Source of the DNA: Streptomyces goshikiensis
Lineage (GTDB): Bacteria; Actinomycetota; Actinomycetes; Streptomycetales; Streptomycetaceae
Direction of reading: 5' to 3'
Assembly (NCBI RefSeq): GCF_014650555.1
Contig: NZ_BMVE01000022.1
Location: 1 to 64,000, forward strand
Length of the DNA: 64,000 nucleotides
Each line of letters opens with the position of its first letter. Within the stretch, counting starts at the first letter, position 1. Below are positions 51,064 through 60,220 of the stretch, piece after piece. Position numbers and translations under genes: made by a program. The notes below the pieces were generated by a model that worked only from the letters and a program-made list of their open reading frames with translations, was not told the DNA's origin and searched no databases.

Positions 51064-51207
51064 CGGGCCTCTCGATCGCCAGGGCGCGCCCCACGGCGCA
51101 CGTCACCCCGGTAGCCAATCAGAGAAAGGGGGTGATGGCGGGCATGTGACGCCAAGCCGGACATCGAGTCGATGGCTGCGGCCGCCGCTCGCCCACCCCT
51201 CCGCCCC

Positions 51208-51254
51208 TTGCCTCACCTATCGAGATTCGATAGATTCCCATCGTAAGTCGATGG
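51208..51254 (+). promoter_or_regulatory. Promoter with two operator dyads before the DUF2975/XRE pair
   Basis: TTGCCT (51208-51213) and TAGATT (51231-51236) are spaced by 17 bp, a good sigma-70-type promoter. CTATCGA-gat-TCGATAG (51217-51233) fills the spacer and overlaps the -10. A second dyad, CCATCG-taagt-CGATGG (51238-51254), covers the expected start of transcription. This is what an autorepressor site looks like; the small XRE protein downstream is the likely repressor. Confidence 0.7.
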
Positions 51255-51266
51255 AGGGATGGGGTT

Positions 51267-51752
51267 ATGGGAAAGCTGGCAGTGGCCGCGTTGCGCGCCG
51301 TGCTCGCGGTGGTGCTCACCGGCACCGTGTTCGTACAGGCATCGATGGTGTGGGTGTTGTTCACCGACCCGGAGGACGAGACGCTTCCGCTGACCCCGCT
51401 GCGCGTGATCACGATCCTGGGCATGCTGGCGGCCCAGGCCGCCCTGGTCTGCGTGTGGCGGCTGGTGACGATGGTGCGGCGCGGCACCGTGTTCTCCCAC
51501 GCCGCCTTCCGGTACGTGGACGTCGTGATCGGCGCGATCGTGGCCGCCTCCCTCCTGTGGTTCGCGGTCACGATCGTCAACGCGCCGGGCCAGCGGGAGG
51601 ACCCGGGCGTCACCGTCATCATGGGCGGGATCGGCCTGGCCATCCTGGGGGTCGCGCTCATCGTGCTCGTACTGCGGATGCTGCTCGCCCAGGCCGTCGC
51701 GCGTGACGTCGAAGCCACGCAGATGCAGGCCGAGCTGGACGAGGTCATCTGA
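51267..51752 (+). CDS. DUF2975 membrane protein
   Basis: 161 residues with four membrane helices (AVLAVVLTGTVFVQASMVWV, ITILGMLAAQAALVCVW, YVDVVIGAIVAASLLWFAV and TVIMGGIGLAILGVALIVLV). The layout and the XRE partner directly behind it match DUF2975 pairs (compare YoaS/YozG of Bacillus). Its stop overlaps the next ATG (TGATG). Function unknown. Confidence 0.88.
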   Translation: MGKLAVAALRAVLAVVLTGTVFVQASMVWVLFTDPEDETLPLTPLRVITILGMLAAQAALVCVWRLVTMVRRGTVFSHAAFRYVDVVIGAIVAASLLWFAVTIVNAPGQREDPGVTVIMGGIGLAILGVALIVLVLRMLLAQAVARDVEATQMQAELDEVI

Positions 51753-51973
51753 TGCCGATCGCCGTCGACATCGACGTGATGCTGGCCAGGCGGAAGATGT
51801 CCGTGGGCGAGCTCGCGGACCGCGTGGGGATCACGCCCGCCAACCTGGCGGTACTCAAGAACGGCCGCGCCAAGGCGGTGCGCTTCGCGACGCTCGCCGC
51901 GCTGTGCGACGTACTCGAATGCCAGCCGGGCGACCTGCTGCGCTGGGAGGCCGAGGACGCGGAGGACGACTGA
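51752..51973 (+). CDS. Small XRE-family (YozG-like) regulator
   Basis: 73 residues, essentially one helix-turn-helix: LARRKMSVGELADRVGITPA, NLAVLKNGRAKAVRFATLAA and LCDVLECQPGDLLRWE. It is coupled to the DUF2975 gene. The two dyads in the shared promoter are its probable binding sites. An acidic tail ends the protein. Confidence 0.92.
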   Translation: MPIAVDIDVMLARRKMSVGELADRVGITPANLAVLKNGRAKAVRFATLAALCDVLECQPGDLLRWEAEDAEDD

Positions 51974-52096
51974 CACCCCGGGCCGGACCGCCACCGGATG
52001 CGCCGCGCGGCGGCCGGACCGGACATCCGCATGCCGGCCACGCCTTCGCGGGCGTGGCCGGCATCGGCTTTCAACGCGTACCGGCCGGGCGTGCGG

Positions 52097-53251
52097 TCAG
52101 TGGTGGGCGGTCATGTGCGTGAGGATCTGTTCGGCGCTGTCGGGGGCGAAGGCACTGTCGAGGGCATCGGCCGCGCCCTCGGCCGCCTCGATGGAGCGGG
52201 GCAGGAGGAGCTTCTCGTAGGCGGTGACGGCGTCGTCGAGGGCCGCGTGGTCGACGAGGGCGCGGGCGAGGTCCGCGCCGTCCCGCATGGCGAGGTTGGC
52301 GCCCATGCCGGAGAACGGGGACATCAGGTGAGCGGCGTCGCCCAGCAGGGTGACGCCGTCGGTGCGGTCCCAGGTGTGGGGGACGGGAAGGGCGAACAGG
52401 GGGCGGTTGACGTAACCGGTGTCCGTGTCGGTGATGAAGCCCCGCAGGGCCGGGCTCCAGTCGGCGAAGCGTTCCAGTAGGGCGTCGCGGACGGCGCGGG
52501 GGTCGGCCAGGTCGACGCCGGCCCGCCGGTGCCAGTCCTCGGGCGTGCGCATGCCGACGTAGATGCGGATGTGGCCACCGCTGTTGCGCTGGGCGACGAT
52601 GCCGAGGTTGTCGTCGAGAGCCATCATCGTGCCGGCGCCGGTGAGGGCGGCCAGCGCCGGGTGGCGGGTGTCGGCGTCGTTCAGGCCGGTTTCCACGAAG
52701 GTGACTCCCGTATAGACGGGCACGGCATCGGACACCAACGGGCGCACTCGCGACCAGGCGCCGTCCGCCCCGATGACCAAGTCGGCTTCGGTGGTGTGGG
52801 CGTGGGCGAAGTGCAGGCGGTGGCGGCCGTCGCCGAGCGGTTCGACGTGGTCCAGCCTGTGGCCCCACCGGACGGTGCCGGGCGCGAGGGAGCCGAGGAG
52901 GAGATCGCGCAACTGCCCGCGGTCGATCTCGGGATTCCCCTGGCCGCCTTGGGGCGGAGCCGCGTCGAACGTCATCCGCCCGTCGCGCCCGGCCAGACGC
53001 CACTGTTCGCCCTCGGGACGGGCCAGGACTGCGAAGTCGTCCCACAAGCCGGCGGCGCACAGGGCGTGCCGGCCGGTGTCGGGGTGCATGTCGAGGGAGC
53101 CGCCCTGGTCACGGGCCGTCGCGGAGGCGTCGAGGTCGTAGACGGTGACGTCGATGCCGTGGCGCTGGAGTATGCGGGCGCAGATCAGACCTCCGGGGCC
53201 GGCGCCGACCACGGCGATACGGGCGGGCGTGCGGGTGGGATTACGGGTCAC
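52097..53251 (-). CDS. FAD-dependent monooxygenase (TetX/PHBH-like)
   Basis: 384 residues. Rossmann motif VVGAGPGGLICARILQRHG at the N-terminus, DxVIGADGAWSRVR-type motif in the middle (LVIGADGAWSRVR) and GDAAHLMSPFSGMGAN near residue 300. This is the set of class A flavin monooxygenases. The closest known types hydroxylate small aromatic compounds or tetracyclines; the substrate here is unknown. AAGGAGAAC precedes the GTG at 53251. It is divergent from a TetR gene across an AT-rich 118-bp gap, so it is probably the regulator's target. Confidence 0.9.
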   Translation of the reverse strand: MTRNPTRTPARIAVVGAGPGGLICARILQRHGIDVTVYDLDASATARDQGGSLDMHPDTGRHALCAAGLWDDFAVLARPEGEQWRLAGRDGRMTFDAAPPQGGQGNPEIDRGQLRDLLLGSLAPGTVRWGHRLDHVEPLGDGRHRLHFAHAHTTEADLVIGADGAWSRVRPLVSDAVPVYTGVTFVETGLNDADTRHPALAALTGAGTMMALDDNLGIVAQRNSGGHIRIYVGMRTPEDWHRRAGVDLADPRAVRDALLERFADWSPALRGFITDTDTGYVNRPLFALPVPHTWDRTDGVTLLGDAAHLMSPFSGMGANLAMRDGADLARALVDHAALDDAVTAYEKLLLPRSIEAAEGAADALDSAFAPDSAEQILTHMTAHH

Positions 53252-53369
53252 GGGCGTTCTCCTTGTTGGGCCGGTCAGATCGACGGCGGTGGTTCCACAA
53301 AAGCACAACGACCCAATAAGTTCAACGATACAAGTTTTTTCATCAGGCAAGATCGAGTACGATGCAAGA

Positions 53370-53975
53370 ATGACGACCACCATGGGACGGCGCGAACGCA
53401 AGAAGGCCGCCACCCGCAAAGCGCTCGCCGACGCCGCCCTGCGCCTCTTCATCGAGCACGGCTACGACGCCGTGACCCTGCACGACGTCGCCGAGGCGGC
53501 CGACGTGTCGACCACCACGCTCCTCAAGTACTTCCCGAGCAAAGAGGCCCTCGTCTTCGACGAAGAGGCAGACCAAGAGGCCGCACTCGTCTCCGCCGTC
53601 CGCGACCGCACCCCCGGCACGACCATCCCCCAGGCCCTGCGCGCGCACGTCAAACGCGTCCGCATCCGCCCCGCCGATCCCGACGCCCACTCCGAAACCG
53701 ACACCGGCTACGGCGACTTCTTCGATCTGGTGGCCGGCACCCCCGCCCTCAGCGACTACGGCCACCGCATGTGGATGCGCCGCCAGGACGCCCTCGCCCG
53801 CGCCATCGCGGAAGACACCGGCGCCCCGTCCGATGACCTGCGCAGCGCCGCGCTGGCCCGCTTCGCGCTGGAGGCCTCCGCCTTCGCGCGCGCCGCCGCC
53901 GATGCCGAGCAAGCCCTCGACGCCGCTTTCGATCTCCTTGAGAACGGATGGAGCGCCACGGGATCTCGTGCCTAG
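53370..53975 (+). CDS. TetR-family transcriptional regulator
   Basis: 201 residues. N-terminal helix-turn-helix (ADAALRLFIEHGYDAVTLHD then AADVSTTTLLKYFPSKEALV) and an alpha-helical ligand domain. No clear ribosome site precedes the ATG. The region between it and the divergent monooxygenase is AT-rich and contains the direct repeat CAACGA-N11-CAACGA. Regulation of the monooxygenase is inferred from the divergent layout. Confidence 0.92.
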   Translation: MTTTMGRRERKKAATRKALADAALRLFIEHGYDAVTLHDVAEAADVSTTTLLKYFPSKEALVFDEEADQEAALVSAVRDRTPGTTIPQALRAHVKRVRIRPADPDAHSETDTGYGDFFDLVAGTPALSDYGHRMWMRRQDALARAIAEDTGAPSDDLRSAALARFALEASAFARAAADAEQALDAAFDLLENGWSATGSRA

Positions 53976-53984
53976 GGCGTGGGG

Positions 53985-54416
53985 ATGTCGCTGAGCCACA
54001 TAGCCCTCTCCTCCGGTCGTTCGATCGAGCTCTCCGAGCTACGGATGTCCTCGACCTACGGCGGGATGCTGGAGGGCTACCCGTGCAAGCGCATCAACGA
54101 CTGGAAGGTCAGCGGTCTTCTGCACCGGGCCGAACGCGCCTTCCCCTCCCTGCCCGTCCATCTCGTTTCCCCCGCACGCGAGTACCCGGATCAGAGCGGG
54201 GGCGCGTTCGGGCCCGTCGAGGTGCTGCCGTCCGTGGCCTGCGTCGGTGCCTTCAGCTCGACAGCGGTCGATCCCGGCCTCGACCCGGTCCTGCACCACT
54301 CCGTCCTCGTCATCGCCTGGTTCCAGCCCCTCCCGGACGTCCCGTCAGGCGAGAACGCCGATCCTGCGCTCCGCGGCATCCCCTGGGAGGAACTGGCCCG
54401 GGACCATGAGTTCTAG
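53985..54416 (+). CDS. Hypothetical protein (immunity-like size), unknown
   Basis: 143 residues, a soluble protein without signal peptide. It has GGMLEGYPCKRINDWKVSGL near the N-terminus and DPVLHHSVLVIAWFQPLPDV and GIPWEELARDHEF near the end. This pattern recurs in streptomycetes as lone hypothetical proteins; the closing WEELARDHEF resembles small immunity-type proteins, but I cannot name a family. The ATG at 53985 is chosen over a GTG two codons earlier. Confidence 0.65.
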   Translation: MSLSHIALSSGRSIELSELRMSSTYGGMLEGYPCKRINDWKVSGLLHRAERAFPSLPVHLVSPAREYPDQSGGAFGPVEVLPSVACVGAFSSTAVDPGLDPVLHHSVLVIAWFQPLPDVPSGENADPALRGIPWEELARDHEF

Positions 54417-54463
54417 CCACGCCTGCGACGCATGACCAGGGGATACGGGCGCATCATCGGGCC

Positions 54464-56299
54464 GTGACGGGCAACAAGGGCTCCATGACGACCGAGAACG
54501 GCGGGCCCGCGAGACGGCTCCGGCATGTGTGGCTCGTGGCGGCCCAGGCCACCTTGATGATCCTCCTGGGATTCTTCGTGACCCGGGTGGCGGACGGCCA
54601 TTGGCCGCTCACCCTGGAGGACCGGCTCCCCCGGGCGTTCGCCGAGCACCGCAGCCCCCTCGGCAACGGCCTCTCCGCGGGGCTGTCCCTCATGGCCAGC
54701 ACGGAGGGCATCGTCGGCGTGACGCTGGTCTGCGTCGCCGCGCTGCTGGTGCTGCCGCGCGCCCCGCGGTGGACGGAAGCCGGGTTCCTGGGCGCGTCGG
54801 TCGCCGTCCAGTCCGCCGTGTTCCTCCTCGTCACCATCTTCGTGGAGCGGCCCCGCCCCGAGGTGCCCCAACTGGACGGAGCGCCGCCCACGTCGAGTTT
54901 CCCGTCGGGGCACGTCGGCGCGTCCGTCGCCCTGTACGGAGGGCTCGCCACCCTCGTACTGAGCCGTACGCGCGGCCCCTGGCGGTACCTCACGGCCGGG
55001 GTACTGCTGCTCGTTCCGCCGGCGGTCGGACTGTCCCGGGTGTACCGGGGAATGCACCACCCCTCCGATGTGGCGGGCGGCCTGCTCAACGGGGGCGCGA
55101 CGCTGCTCGTCATGGGCCTCGTGTTCCTGTACGGCCGCGACCGTGACCGCGACTCCGCGAGCGAGCGGACAGCGTACGGAGTTCCGCGCGGCGGGGCCGA
55201 AGAGGTACCCGCTCAGCCCGGCCGGCTCGCCCGCACGGACGGCCGGCCGACCGGCCGCCGGGTCGTCGTCGTACGCCACCCGCACAACTGCCCGGACGAG
55301 CTGGCGGCCCAGGTGCGCACCCGGCTGGGACGGCACGGATTCACCGACCAGCGGTGGACCTCGACCACGGTGGAACGGCCCGGTGGGGGCCTCGCCGAAG
55401 AGTGCGCCGCGGGCGACGTGGATCTCGTCGTAGCCTGCGGCGGCGACGGCACCGTGCGCGCCTGCGCCGACGTGGTGGCCGGCACCGGCATCCCGCTGGC
55501 GCTCGTACCCTGCGGCACGGGCAACCTCCTGGCCCGCAACCTGGACCTCCCGGCCGACCCGGCGACGGCACTCGAAGAGGCCCTGGACGGCGTGGACTTC
55601 GGGATCGACGTCGGCCGGGTCGAGGGCGACGGCCTCCCGCCGACCCGGTTCGCCGTCATGACGGGCGCCGGCTTCGACGCCGCCATGGTCCGCGACGCCT
55701 CCCCCGCGCTCAAGGCCCGCCTGGGCTGGGTCGCCTACACCCTGTCGGCGGCCCGGCACCTGCGGGACCCCCGGATGCGGCTGAACATCCGCCTCGACGG
55801 GGGGCGCCGGATCCGGCGCCGGGCCCGGATGGTCGTCATCGGCAACGTCGGCACGCTCCAGGGCGGCCTGGAACTGCTGCCGAGGGCGCGTCCGGACAGC
55901 GGCCGGCTGGAGATCGTACTGTTCGACCCCCGGGGAGCGGCCGGCTGGCTCGCCGCGGCCACGCACCTGGCCGCCCGCGTCGTACGCAGGCCCGCCCCGG
56001 CCCCCACCCCCGGCGATCCGGACGGGGCGAACGGGGCGAACGGGGCGAACGGGGCGGATGTCGTCGCCGGGGGCTCCCTGGAGTACTTCAGCGCCACCCG
56101 GATCGAGGTCCGCTTCGCGCGCGCCCAGGCCCGCGAGGTCGACGGCGACAGCATGAGCGAGGGCGCCTTGCTGACCGCCGGCATCGAACCGGGCGCCCTG
56201 CGGATGCGACTGCCCCGCGCTCCCGGCGCCACCGCACTCCCCCACGCCCCCGGCCACGGCTCGCAGACCCAGCACACCCCGCACACCGCGCACCACTGA
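54464..56299 (+). CDS. Fused PAP2 phosphatase / diacylglycerol kinase-like protein
   Basis: 611 residues. Residues about 20-225 are a membrane PAP2 domain with VERPRPEV, FPSGHVGAS and SRVYRGMHHPSD. Residues about 265-590 are a lipid-kinase domain (DAGK_cat/LCB5 fold) with LVVACGGDGTVRACADVVAG and LVPCGTGNLLARNLDLPAD. The fusion would both remove and add phosphate on lipids at opposite membrane faces. The start is GTG 54464 or ATG 54485; neither has a strong site. A 9-bp tandem repeat lies near the 3' end. It heads a group with YihY and a second PAP2 gene. Confidence 0.92.
   Translation: MTGNKGSMTTENGGPARRLRHVWLVAAQATLMILLGFFVTRVADGHWPLTLEDRLPRAFAEHRSPLGNGLSAGLSLMASTEGIVGVTLVCVAALLVLPRAPRWTEAGFLGASVAVQSAVFLLVTIFVERPRPEVPQLDGAPPTSSFPSGHVGASVALYGGLATLVLSRTRGPWRYLTAGVLLLVPPAVGLSRVYRGMHHPSDVAGGLLNGGATLLVMGLVFLYGRDRDRDSASERTAYGVPRGGAEEVPAQPGRLARTDGRPTGRRVVVVRHPHNCPDELAAQVRTRLGRHGFTDQRWTSTTVERPGGGLAEECAAGDVDLVVACGGDGTVRACADVVAGTGIPLALVPCGTGNLLARNLDLPADPATALEEALDGVDFGIDVGRVEGDGLPPTRFAVMTGAGFDAAMVRDASPALKARLGWVAYTLSAARHLRDPRMRLNIRLDGGRRIRRRARMVVIGNVGTLQGGLELLPRARPDSGRLEIVLFDPRGAAGWLAAATHLAARVVRRPAPAPTPGDPDGANGANGANGADVVAGGSLEYFSATRIEVRFARAQAREVDGDSMSEGALLTAGIEPGALRMRLPRAPGATALPHAPGHGSQTQHTPHTAHH
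56024..56057 (+). repeat. Three and a half copies of a 9-bp tandem repeat inside the PAP2/kinase gene
   Basis: GGGGCGAAC repeats three times exactly and then partly. It encodes Gly-Ala-Asn units in a linker of the kinase domain. In-frame copy changes would lengthen or shorten the linker by three residues. Confidence 0.85.
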
Positions 56300-56351
56300 A
56301 CCGCTCCGGCGCCCACCGCGCCGGAGCACACACAGTCAGGATGACGAGACG

Positions 56352-57305
56352 ATGGGAACCGCCACCCGGGTACCACAGCGACGCGACGTGCAGGGCGACG
56401 AGCTGTCGGGCGACGAGGCATGGGCCGCCCTCCGCCGCTACGGGAGCTGGAGCCTGGCCAGGGACTCCTTCATACGCTTCCGCTACGCGGACGGCTTCAG
56501 CCACTCCCGCGCCCTCGCCCTCCAGACCGTCCTGTCGATCGTGCCGCTGGCCATCGCCGCGATCGGCCTCTCCAGCGTCCTGCACACCGAGGGCGTGGGG
56601 CGCGTGGCCGAGCTCACGATCAGCCGGATCACCAGCGGCCCCAGTCAGGAGATGGTCGACGAGGCCCTGCGCGAGAGCCGCCGGCACGCCGGCGACGGCG
56701 GCCAGGCGGCCCTCTGGCTGGGCCTGTTGTTCTCCCTCGTCAACGTCACCACGAGCCTGTGCCAGGTAGAGCGCGGCGCCAACCGCATCTACGGCAACGA
56801 ACGCGACCGGCCGTTCCTGCTCAAGTACTCGCGCGGCCTGGTCATGGCCGCCCTGGCGGGGCTCCCCCTGGGGCTCAGCTTCGTCCTCACGGTCCTCGGC
56901 TCCCACCTGACGCACGCGTTCGCCGAGGTCTACCACTTCACCCCGGCCACCACCCGCGCCTGGGACCTCCTGCGCTGGCCGGTCGGCGTGCTGCTGGCGG
57001 TGCTGGCCACCAGCGCGATCTTCCGCCTCTCGCCGCGCCGCGCCCAGCCCGGCTACACCTGGCTCGCCTTCGGCGCCGTCGTCTACCTGGTGCTGTGGCT
57101 CGTCGCCACCGGGGCCCTGAGCCTGTACGTCGGCGCGAGCAGCTCCTTCACCAGCGTCTACGGGCCCCTCAGCGCGATCATGTCCCTGCTGCTGTGGTCC
57201 TACCTCACGTCCCTGGCGCTGTTCCTCGGCCTGTCCTTCGCGGCGCAGCTGGAAGCCGTGCGCGCCGGGACGAAGGAGCCGGTCACCCGGGACCCGGGTG
57301 TCTGA
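56352..57305 (+). CDS. YihY/virulence-factor-BrkB family membrane protein
   Basis: 317 residues with six to seven membrane helices. The YihY pattern is visible: ALALQTVLSIVPLAIAAIGL, ANRIYGNERDRPFLLKYSRG, RRAQPGYTWLAFGAVVYLVL and VYGPLSAIMSLLLWSYLTSL. Once annotated as RNase BN, the family is now viewed as membrane proteins of unknown transport role. It lies 52 bp after the PAP2/kinase gene and 72 bp before another PAP2 gene in the same direction. Confidence 0.92.
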   Translation: MGTATRVPQRRDVQGDELSGDEAWAALRRYGSWSLARDSFIRFRYADGFSHSRALALQTVLSIVPLAIAAIGLSSVLHTEGVGRVAELTISRITSGPSQEMVDEALRESRRHAGDGGQAALWLGLLFSLVNVTTSLCQVERGANRIYGNERDRPFLLKYSRGLVMAALAGLPLGLSFVLTVLGSHLTHAFAEVYHFTPATTRAWDLLRWPVGVLLAVLATSAIFRLSPRRAQPGYTWLAFGAVVYLVLWLVATGALSLYVGASSSFTSVYGPLSAIMSLLLWSYLTSLALFLGLSFAAQLEAVRAGTKEPVTRDPGV

Positions 57306-57377
57306 CACCACGCCACACACACCCACACTCACACCCACCCGGCCGTTTTCCCACTCCTGAAGGGAGACTGCGCCCCC

Positions 57378-58193
57378 ATGGCACAGCGCACCGCACGAAC
57401 CCGACGGCTCGACACCGTCCGAGCACTGATCTCCCGGCACTCCGGGCCCGACGCGGCGTTCGGCCGCAGACTCGTGCTGACGGTGACGGCGACGGCCGTC
57501 GTCGCGGTGCCGTTCGCCCTGGCCCTGGTGCTCGTCGAGTCCCAGTGGGCGCCGCTGCACCGCCTCGACCGGACCACCGCGGAGCGGCTGCACCGCACCG
57601 CCCTCGAACACCCGGCCTGGGTGCGCTTCCTGGACTTCCTCACCGGTGTGGTGTGGGACCCGGTGACGATGCGCCTGCTGGTGGCGGCCCTGGTGGTGTG
57701 GCTCCTGAGCCGACGGGCCTGGCGGCTGGCGACCTGGGCCGGCGTCACGGCGACGTCCAGCGCCCTGATCGGGCTCCTGGTCAAGAACGCCGTGGAGCGG
57801 GCCCGTCCGCACCTGCCGGAGCCCGTCGCCCACGCGCCCGGCTTCTCCTTCCCCTCCGGTCACGCCATGACGGCGACGACCTCCTGCGCCGTCCTCCTCC
57901 TGGTCCTGCTCCCGCTGGTGCCGCGCGCCTGGCGGGCGGTGCCCTGGGCGTTCGCGGTGACGGCGGTCCTGGGGGTGGGCTACACCCGGGTCGCCCTCGG
58001 GGTGCACTGGGTGAGCGACGTCGTGGGGGGCTGGCTGCTCGGCATCGCCGTGGTCACCGCGACCACCCTGGTCTTCGAGGCCTGGCGGGCCGACACCGGG
58101 CGCCGTCGTACGGCGGTCGGCGAGGGCCTGGAACCCGAACTCTCCTCCGCCGACGACCCCGAGGCCTCCTTGGCGGCCCGCCGCCCGTCCTGA
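57378..58193 (+). CDS. PAP2-family membrane phosphatase
   Basis: 271 residues. Six membrane helices with the complete PAP2 motifs KNAVERARPHLPE (C1), SFPSGHAMTAT (C2) and YTRVALGVHWVSD (C3). A C-terminal acidic tail of about 35 residues follows. It is the fourth PAP2 domain in this window and lies behind the YihY gene with a ribosome site GAAGGGAG. Likely substrates are phosphatidate or polyprenyl phosphates. Confidence 0.92.
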   Translation: MAQRTARTRRLDTVRALISRHSGPDAAFGRRLVLTVTATAVVAVPFALALVLVESQWAPLHRLDRTTAERLHRTALEHPAWVRFLDFLTGVVWDPVTMRLLVAALVVWLLSRRAWRLATWAGVTATSSALIGLLVKNAVERARPHLPEPVAHAPGFSFPSGHAMTATTSCAVLLLVLLPLVPRAWRAVPWAFAVTAVLGVGYTRVALGVHWVSDVVGGWLLGIAVVTATTLVFEAWRADTGRRRTAVGEGLEPELSSADDPEASLAARRPS

Positions 58194-58267
58194 CGGTCGG
58201 CGGTGAGGGCGTGGGAGCCGCGGAGCCGATACTGATGATCGGAACATCGCGCGCGAGAGAGAGCGGC

Positions 58268-58963
58268 ATGGGGATCGATGAAGTCGGTGCGGACACGGAC
58301 GGCTTGTTCGTGGGCGCCCTGGATGAGATCCGCCGGGAGGATGACGGTCCCGTCCCCTGCCTGGTCGCCTTGCACGGGCGGCCCACCCAGCACGTCTTCG
58401 AGCGTGCGGCGTCCCTGCTGGGGCACGGGGAGCCGGCGCAGCGGGAGCTGGGGGCGCGGGTTCTGCGCGAGCTGGGTGCCCATGACGAGGAGGGCCGTCG
58501 GCCGTTCACCGCGGAGACGGTCGAGGCCGTCCTAACGGAGATCCCCAGCGAGCCGGACGCCTGGGTCCTCGGATGGCTGATCTCCGTCCTCGGCTACCAC
58601 AACGCCCACGAGACCCTCGATCTGGTCCTCGGCCATCAGGCCCACGCGGCGCAGCCGGTACGTTTCGCGGTCGCCGCCGCGCTGCCCTGCCTGGCCGACC
58701 CCGAGCGCGCGCAGGACCGGGTCGTCGAGGCCCTCCTGCGGCTGGCCGAGGACGACGACGGCTCCGTGCGCTGGTACGCCCTGTACGCGCTGTTCCACGA
58801 GGCGGCCGGAGTCACCGGCGAGCGGAAGGCCGCGTGGGCCACGGACCTGGTCGGGCGGGGCGACGCGCAACGGCGCGCCCAGCTCCACCACCTCGGCACG
58901 ACCTTCGGCGACGGAGCCGACGCCGGTCTGCGCGAGGCTCTCGGGCGAGAGCGGGGCGTCTGA
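58268..58963 (+). CDS. HEAT-repeat-like helical protein
   Basis: 231 residues, soluble and almost wholly helical. Repeated units resemble HEAT repeats (VFERAASLLGHGEPAQRELG, VRFAVAAALPCLADPERAQD, VRWYALYALFHEAAGVTGER). Such solenoids bind other proteins or nucleic acids; no partner is suggested by the neighbours. The ATG at 58268 has an AGAGAGAG site; a start at 58235 is possible. It converges on the mannosyltransferase-like gene with only 9 bp between. Confidence 0.72.
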   Translation: MGIDEVGADTDGLFVGALDEIRREDDGPVPCLVALHGRPTQHVFERAASLLGHGEPAQRELGARVLRELGAHDEEGRRPFTAETVEAVLTEIPSEPDAWVLGWLISVLGYHNAHETLDLVLGHQAHAAQPVRFAVAAALPCLADPERAQDRVVEALLRLAEDDDGSVRWYALYALFHEAAGVTGERKAAWATDLVGRGDAQRRAQLHHLGTTFGDGADAGLREALGRERGV

Positions 58964-58972
58964 GTTCCCGTG

Positions 58973-60220
58973 TCAGGGTGAGCGGTGCCAGACCAGGACG
59001 AGGTAGCCGCCGTAGAGGGCCGACAGCGCGGTCGCCGAGGCCAGGACCCATACGACCGTGGTGCGCCGTGCCCGGGCGAGCGCCGCGGCCAGGGGAAAGA
59101 GCAGCGGGAACGCCGGCAGCAGGAAGCGCGCCTTGGAGTGGAAGAAGCCTGCGCCGCCCACGGCTATCAGGACCAGCACCGCGGTGTAGATCCACACCGC
59201 GGCCGGCGGACGCTGGGTGAGGAGCACGATCAGGAGGATGACGGCGGCGGCCACCGTGAGCGCGACCACCACCTGGTTGAGGGTGGTGTCGGGCGCCGTG
59301 AACAGGCGCCGGATCTGTTCCAGGGTGTAGCGGCCTCCGTCGAAGGTGGACCCCCAGGCACGCTGCTCGATGAAGTAGCCGTCCCACCGGCCCAGCCGGT
59401 GGCCGACCCAGACGAAGAACGCGGTCCAGCCCAGCGGGGCGAGGACCACCGCGGCGCACAGCCGCGCGGTGTGCCGCCGCCCGGCGCTCCCGCCCCGGGA
59501 GCGGAAGGACGCGAGGAGCGTCCACAGGGCGGACAGGACGACCGCGGCCACCACCGCGGACCCGGACGGCCGGGTGGCTCCGGCGACCATGGCCAGCACC
59601 CCGGCCGTGAGCCAGGAGCGCGACAGGACGGCGTACAGGGACCAGGCGGCAAGGGCCACGAACAGCGGCTCGGTGTAGGCCATCGACTGCACCAGAGCGT
59701 GCGGGACGATCGCGTACAGGGCCACGGCGAAGAAGGCGACCCGCGTTCCGTGCAGCTTCTCCGCGACCGCGAAGACGCCCCACGCGGCGATCAGCGATGC
59801 CAGCAGGGCGACGGCCCACGCGGCCCAGCTGACGGGGAGTCCCGTCACCGCGGACACGCCCCTGGTGAGCCAGGGGTACACGGGGAAGAAGGCCAGCTTG
59901 CAGGTGGGGCCGCCGAGCTGACAGGCCGGCTCCATGGGGCCGGTGTAGCCGTTTTCGGCGATGCTCAGGTAGAAGAGGGAGTCCCACCGCGTCGCCAGCA
60001 CCTCGTGGAGTCCGAGCCCCTTGCGGTGGGCCCAGACGGCGAGTACGCCGACACCCGCCAGCCGCAGGGCGGCGTGCAGCACGAGCGCCGCCCACGCGCG
60101 CCGCAAGGAGGCCCACGCGCCGCCCGCCGCGGCCCCGGAGGCCTTCGTGGCGGGACGGGGCGCCGCTCGCCGTCCCCTCACCGAACCGTCCGAACCGGCG
60201 CGTATCCGGGTCTGTGTCAC
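58973..60220 (-). CDS. Mannosyltransferase-like (PIG-V type, GT-C fold) membrane protein
   Basis: 415 residues (GTG start) with about ten membrane helices. The first outer loop has the GT-C-like acidic site TRWDSLFYLSIAENGYTG, then LAFFPVYPWLTRG and SMAYTEPLFVALAAWSLYAV, as in PIG-V-related actinobacterial proteins that use polyprenyl-phosphate mannose. The C-terminal RFLLPAFPLLFPLAAAL block is also typical. The acceptor could be a wall glycan or a protein. It is a single gene. Confidence 0.85.
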   Translation of the reverse strand: MTQTRIRAGSDGSVRGRRAAPRPATKASGAAAGGAWASLRRAWAALVLHAALRLAGVGVLAVWAHRKGLGLHEVLATRWDSLFYLSIAENGYTGPMEPACQLGGPTCKLAFFPVYPWLTRGVSAVTGLPVSWAAWAVALLASLIAAWGVFAVAEKLHGTRVAFFAVALYAIVPHALVQSMAYTEPLFVALAAWSLYAVLSRSWLTAGVLAMVAGATRPSGSAVVAAVVLSALWTLLASFRSRGGSAGRRHTARLCAAVVLAPLGWTAFFVWVGHRLGRWDGYFIEQRAWGSTFDGGRYTLEQIRRLFTAPDTTLNQVVVALTVAAAVILLIVLLTQRPPAAVWIYTAVLVLIAVGGAGFFHSKARFLLPAFPLLFPLAAALARARRTTVVWVLASATALSALYGGYLVLVWHRSP

